Below are positions 14,571-15,924 of a DNA stretch of 15,924 nucleotides, in pieces. Under the pieces are notes generated by a model. It was given only the letters and a program-made list of their open reading frames with translations. It did no database searches and was not told the DNA's origin. Position numbers and translations under genes: made by a program. The stretch lies in assembly GCA_964195335.1 (NCBI GenBank), contig CAXMPC010000060.1, positions 1-15,924 on the forward strand, given 5' to 3'. Positions within the stretch are counted from its first letter, which is position 1, and each line of letters opens with the position of its first letter. This DNA is from QNFN01 sp964195335 (GTDB lineage: Bacteria; Pseudomonadota; Gammaproteobacteria; QNFN01).

Positions 14571-14607
14571 CCACAGATTCGAAAGCTGAACAAGGCCAGG
14601 AGACGTT

Positions 14608-15816
14608 ATGAGCCTGATCCGCCAGCACCTGATCGATCCCGAGGTCTGCATCCGCTGCAACACCTGCGAGGAGACCTGCCCGATCGACGCGATAACCCAC
14701 AACGACGACAACTACGTCGTCGATGTATCGAAGTGTGAGTTCTGTCGTGACTGCATCTCCCCGTGCCCGACCGGGGCGATCGACAACTGGCGCACGGTCG
14801 AGACGCCGTACAGCCTCGATGACCAGTACGAGTGGGACGATCTGCCGGGGCAGGATGACTACGCCGAAGAGGCCGCGGAACTCCCGGATGCCAACGAGCC
14901 CGATGCCCAGGGACTGCTCGAGACCGCTCACCAGGGCGAGGGCGGCAAGGTGTTGCCACCGTTCTCGGCCGCCCACCCGTACGTCAACGTCTACACGCGC
15001 GAAAACCCGATCACCGCCCGCATCGCTGGCAACTACCGGGTCACTGCCGAGGGGACTGAATCGGACATTCACCACATCGTGCTCGACTTTGGCCCGACGC
15101 CATTCCCGGTACTCGAGGGGCAGAGCATCGGCATCATCCCGCCGGGCACCGACGACAACGGCAAGCCGCACAACGTGCGCCTCTACTCGGTGGCGAGCCC
15201 GCGTGACGGCGAACGACCCGGCTACAACAACATCGCGCTGACGGTGAAACGCACCCGTCACCAGGAGGGCGACTCCATCGTCCAGGGGTTGGCATCGAAC
15301 TTCATCTGCGATCGCGCCAAGGGCGACCAGGTGCAGGTAACCGGCCCGTTCGGCAGCACTTTCCTGATGCCGAACCATCCCGACGCGAACATCATCATGA
15401 TCTGCACCGGCACCGGGGCGGCACCGTTCCGTGCCATGACCGAGCGTCGCCGGCGCGCCCAGCCGGACGTGCCGGGCAAGCTGATGCTGTTCTTCGGCGC
15501 ACGTACTCCCGAAGAGTTGCCCTACTTCGGGCCGCTGACCAAGCTGCCCCGAAGCCTGATCGACGCCGAACTGGTTTTTTCGCGTCTCGCCGACCAGCCC
15601 AAGGAGTACGTCCAGGACCGCATGCGCAAACGCAGCGACGACCTCGCCAAACTTCTGCACAACGCCATGACCCACGTCTACATCTGCGGCCTCAAGGGGA
15701 TGGAGCAGGGGGTCGAAGAGGCGTTTCGAGACATCTGCAAAGCGCATGACATGGACTGGCCGACCATTTCGGGCGAGATGCGGCGCACCGGCCGTTACCA
15801 CGTCGAGACCTACTGA
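14608..15816 (+). CDS. boxA: benzoyl-CoA 2,3-epoxidase, reductase subunit BoxA
   Basis: A 402-residue cytoplasmic iron-sulfur flavoprotein that takes electrons from NADPH and supplies them to BoxB. The N-terminus is a bacterial-type ferredoxin with two [4Fe-4S] sites: C14, C17, C20 with C24-P25, and C43, C46, C49 with C53-P54. An acidic linker (about 70-110) joins it to a ferredoxin-NADP reductase module with the FAD motif RLYSVAS (191-197), GPFGSTF (246-252), the nucleotide-binding CTGTGAAPF (266-274), and the C-terminal ETY whose tyrosine stacks on the flavin in this family. The length matches known BoxA proteins (about 410). AGGAG lies 5 nt before the ATG. The gene is separated from boxB by a block of REP-like repeats but is probably still in the same transcript; no separate promoter was recognised. 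Confidence 0.96.
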   Translation: MSLIRQHLIDPEVCIRCNTCEETCPIDAITHNDDNYVVDVSKCEFCRDCISPCPTGAIDNWRTVETPYSLDDQYEWDDLPGQDDYAEEAAELPDANEPDAQGLLETAHQGEGGKVLPPFSAAHPYVNVYTRENPITARIAGNYRVTAEGTESDIHHIVLDFGPTPFPVLEGQSIGIIPPGTDDNGKPHNVRLYSVASPRDGERPGYNNIALTVKRTRHQEGDSIVQGLASNFICDRAKGDQVQVTGPFGSTFLMPNHPDANIIMICTGTGAAPFRAMTERRRRAQPDVPGKLMLFFGARTPEELPYFGPLTKLPRSLIDAELVFSRLADQPKEYVQDRMRKRSDDLAKLLHNAMTHVYICGLKGMEQGVEEAFRDICKAHDMDWPTISGEMRRTGRYHVETY

Positions 15817-15817
15817 G

Positions 15818-15924
15818 TTGCGCGACCCGGTCGAAACCAGTGAGGTCACAGTCGGTGACGTTGTCGACGAAGCTGTGCCGATTGCAACCGCACTGGAGGA
15901 CGTCGACGGTTACATCCGTGCCAT
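15818..15924 (+). CDS. possible start of a further gene, cut by window edge
   Basis: From a TTG one base after the boxA stop, the frame stays open for 35 codons to the edge, with C or G often in the third position as in the neighbouring genes. The encoded peptide (LRDPVETSEVTVGDVVDEAV and onward) is acidic and matches nothing I recognise. An in-frame GTG at 15875 is another possible start. There is no convincing ribosome site for either. In other organisms further box or beta-oxidation genes follow boxA, which makes a gene plausible here, but untranslated sequence is possible too. Confidence 0.3.
   Translation, partial: MRDPVETSEVTVGDVVDEAVPIATALEDVDGYIRA

Noticed and set aside
14398..14574. 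CRISPR array as an explanation for the repeats between boxB and boxA
   Set aside because: Units are short palindromes in both orientations with irregular, very short gaps. There are no uniform spacers and no cas genes.
14410..15849. 479-codon frame antisense to boxA
   Set aside because: It covers boxA and ends among the REP repeats. Its final segment is simply translated repeat sequence, and there is no domain evidence.

Overview
This is a GC-rich bacterial chromosome segment, tightly packed with genes. The gene set (benzoyl-CoA epoxidation genes, a NapC-type multihaem cytochrome, an RND efflux pump, a branch-1 nitrilase) and a REP-type palindrome family with a GTCGGGCT...AGCCCGAC core point to a metabolically versatile proteobacterium. 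I favour a gammaproteobacterium, with a betaproteobacterium as the alternative. This rests on recognition, not on a search. No rRNA, tRNA, CRISPR array, transposase or phage gene was seen.

Layout, left to right. (1) Position 1 to 835, minus strand: an L-threonate dehydrogenase-like (LtnD/YgbJ) gene cut by the left edge. (2) Positions 1014-2369, plus strand: an exported dihaem cytochrome c, then a hairpin with a T-rich tail, then a membrane-anchored tetrahaem NapC/NirT-type quinol dehydrogenase. Together they look like a quinol-to-periplasm electron branch. (3) Positions 2421-3232, minus strand: two overlapping small zinc deaminase genes, the second with an apparent Tat signal. (4) Positions 3337-4761, plus strand: an FAD-linked D-2-hydroxyacid dehydrogenase of the GlcD/D2HGDH type. 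(5) Positions 5008-5559: an unrecognised lipoprotein. (6) Positions 5609-10859, minus strand: an RND efflux adaptor and permease that overlap by 4 nt, followed after about 100 bp by a branch-1 nitrilase. (7) Positions 10860-11287: a divergent control region with an AT-rich core. (8) Positions 11288-15816, plus strand: boxC, boxB and boxA, encoding the aerobic benzoyl-CoA (box) pathway, in which benzoyl-CoA is epoxidised and the ring is then opened by hydrolysis. (9) A possible next gene starts at the right edge.

The box operon is the best-understood block. BoxA (flavin and iron-sulfur reductase) passes NADPH electrons to BoxB (di-iron epoxidase), which makes 2,3-epoxybenzoyl-CoA. BoxC then opens the ring to 3,4-dehydroadipyl-CoA semialdehyde and formate. 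All six di-iron ligands of BoxB are present. The benzoate-CoA ligase, the aldehyde dehydrogenase (BoxD) and the BoxR regulator are not in the window.

Two non-coding features stand out. Upstream of boxC is a near-consensus sigma-70 promoter with an ATGCA-N6-TGCAT palindrome just before its -35 and another TGCA touching its -10. This resembles the TGCA-type operators of the BzdR/BoxR repressors. Between boxB and boxA lie five REP-like palindromes, two of them forming a head-to-head BIME-like unit inside the operon. No clearly new multi-gene system was found. The least-explained items are the Tat-exported deaminase beside its cytoplasmic paralogue and the cytochrome pair with no terminal enzyme nearby.
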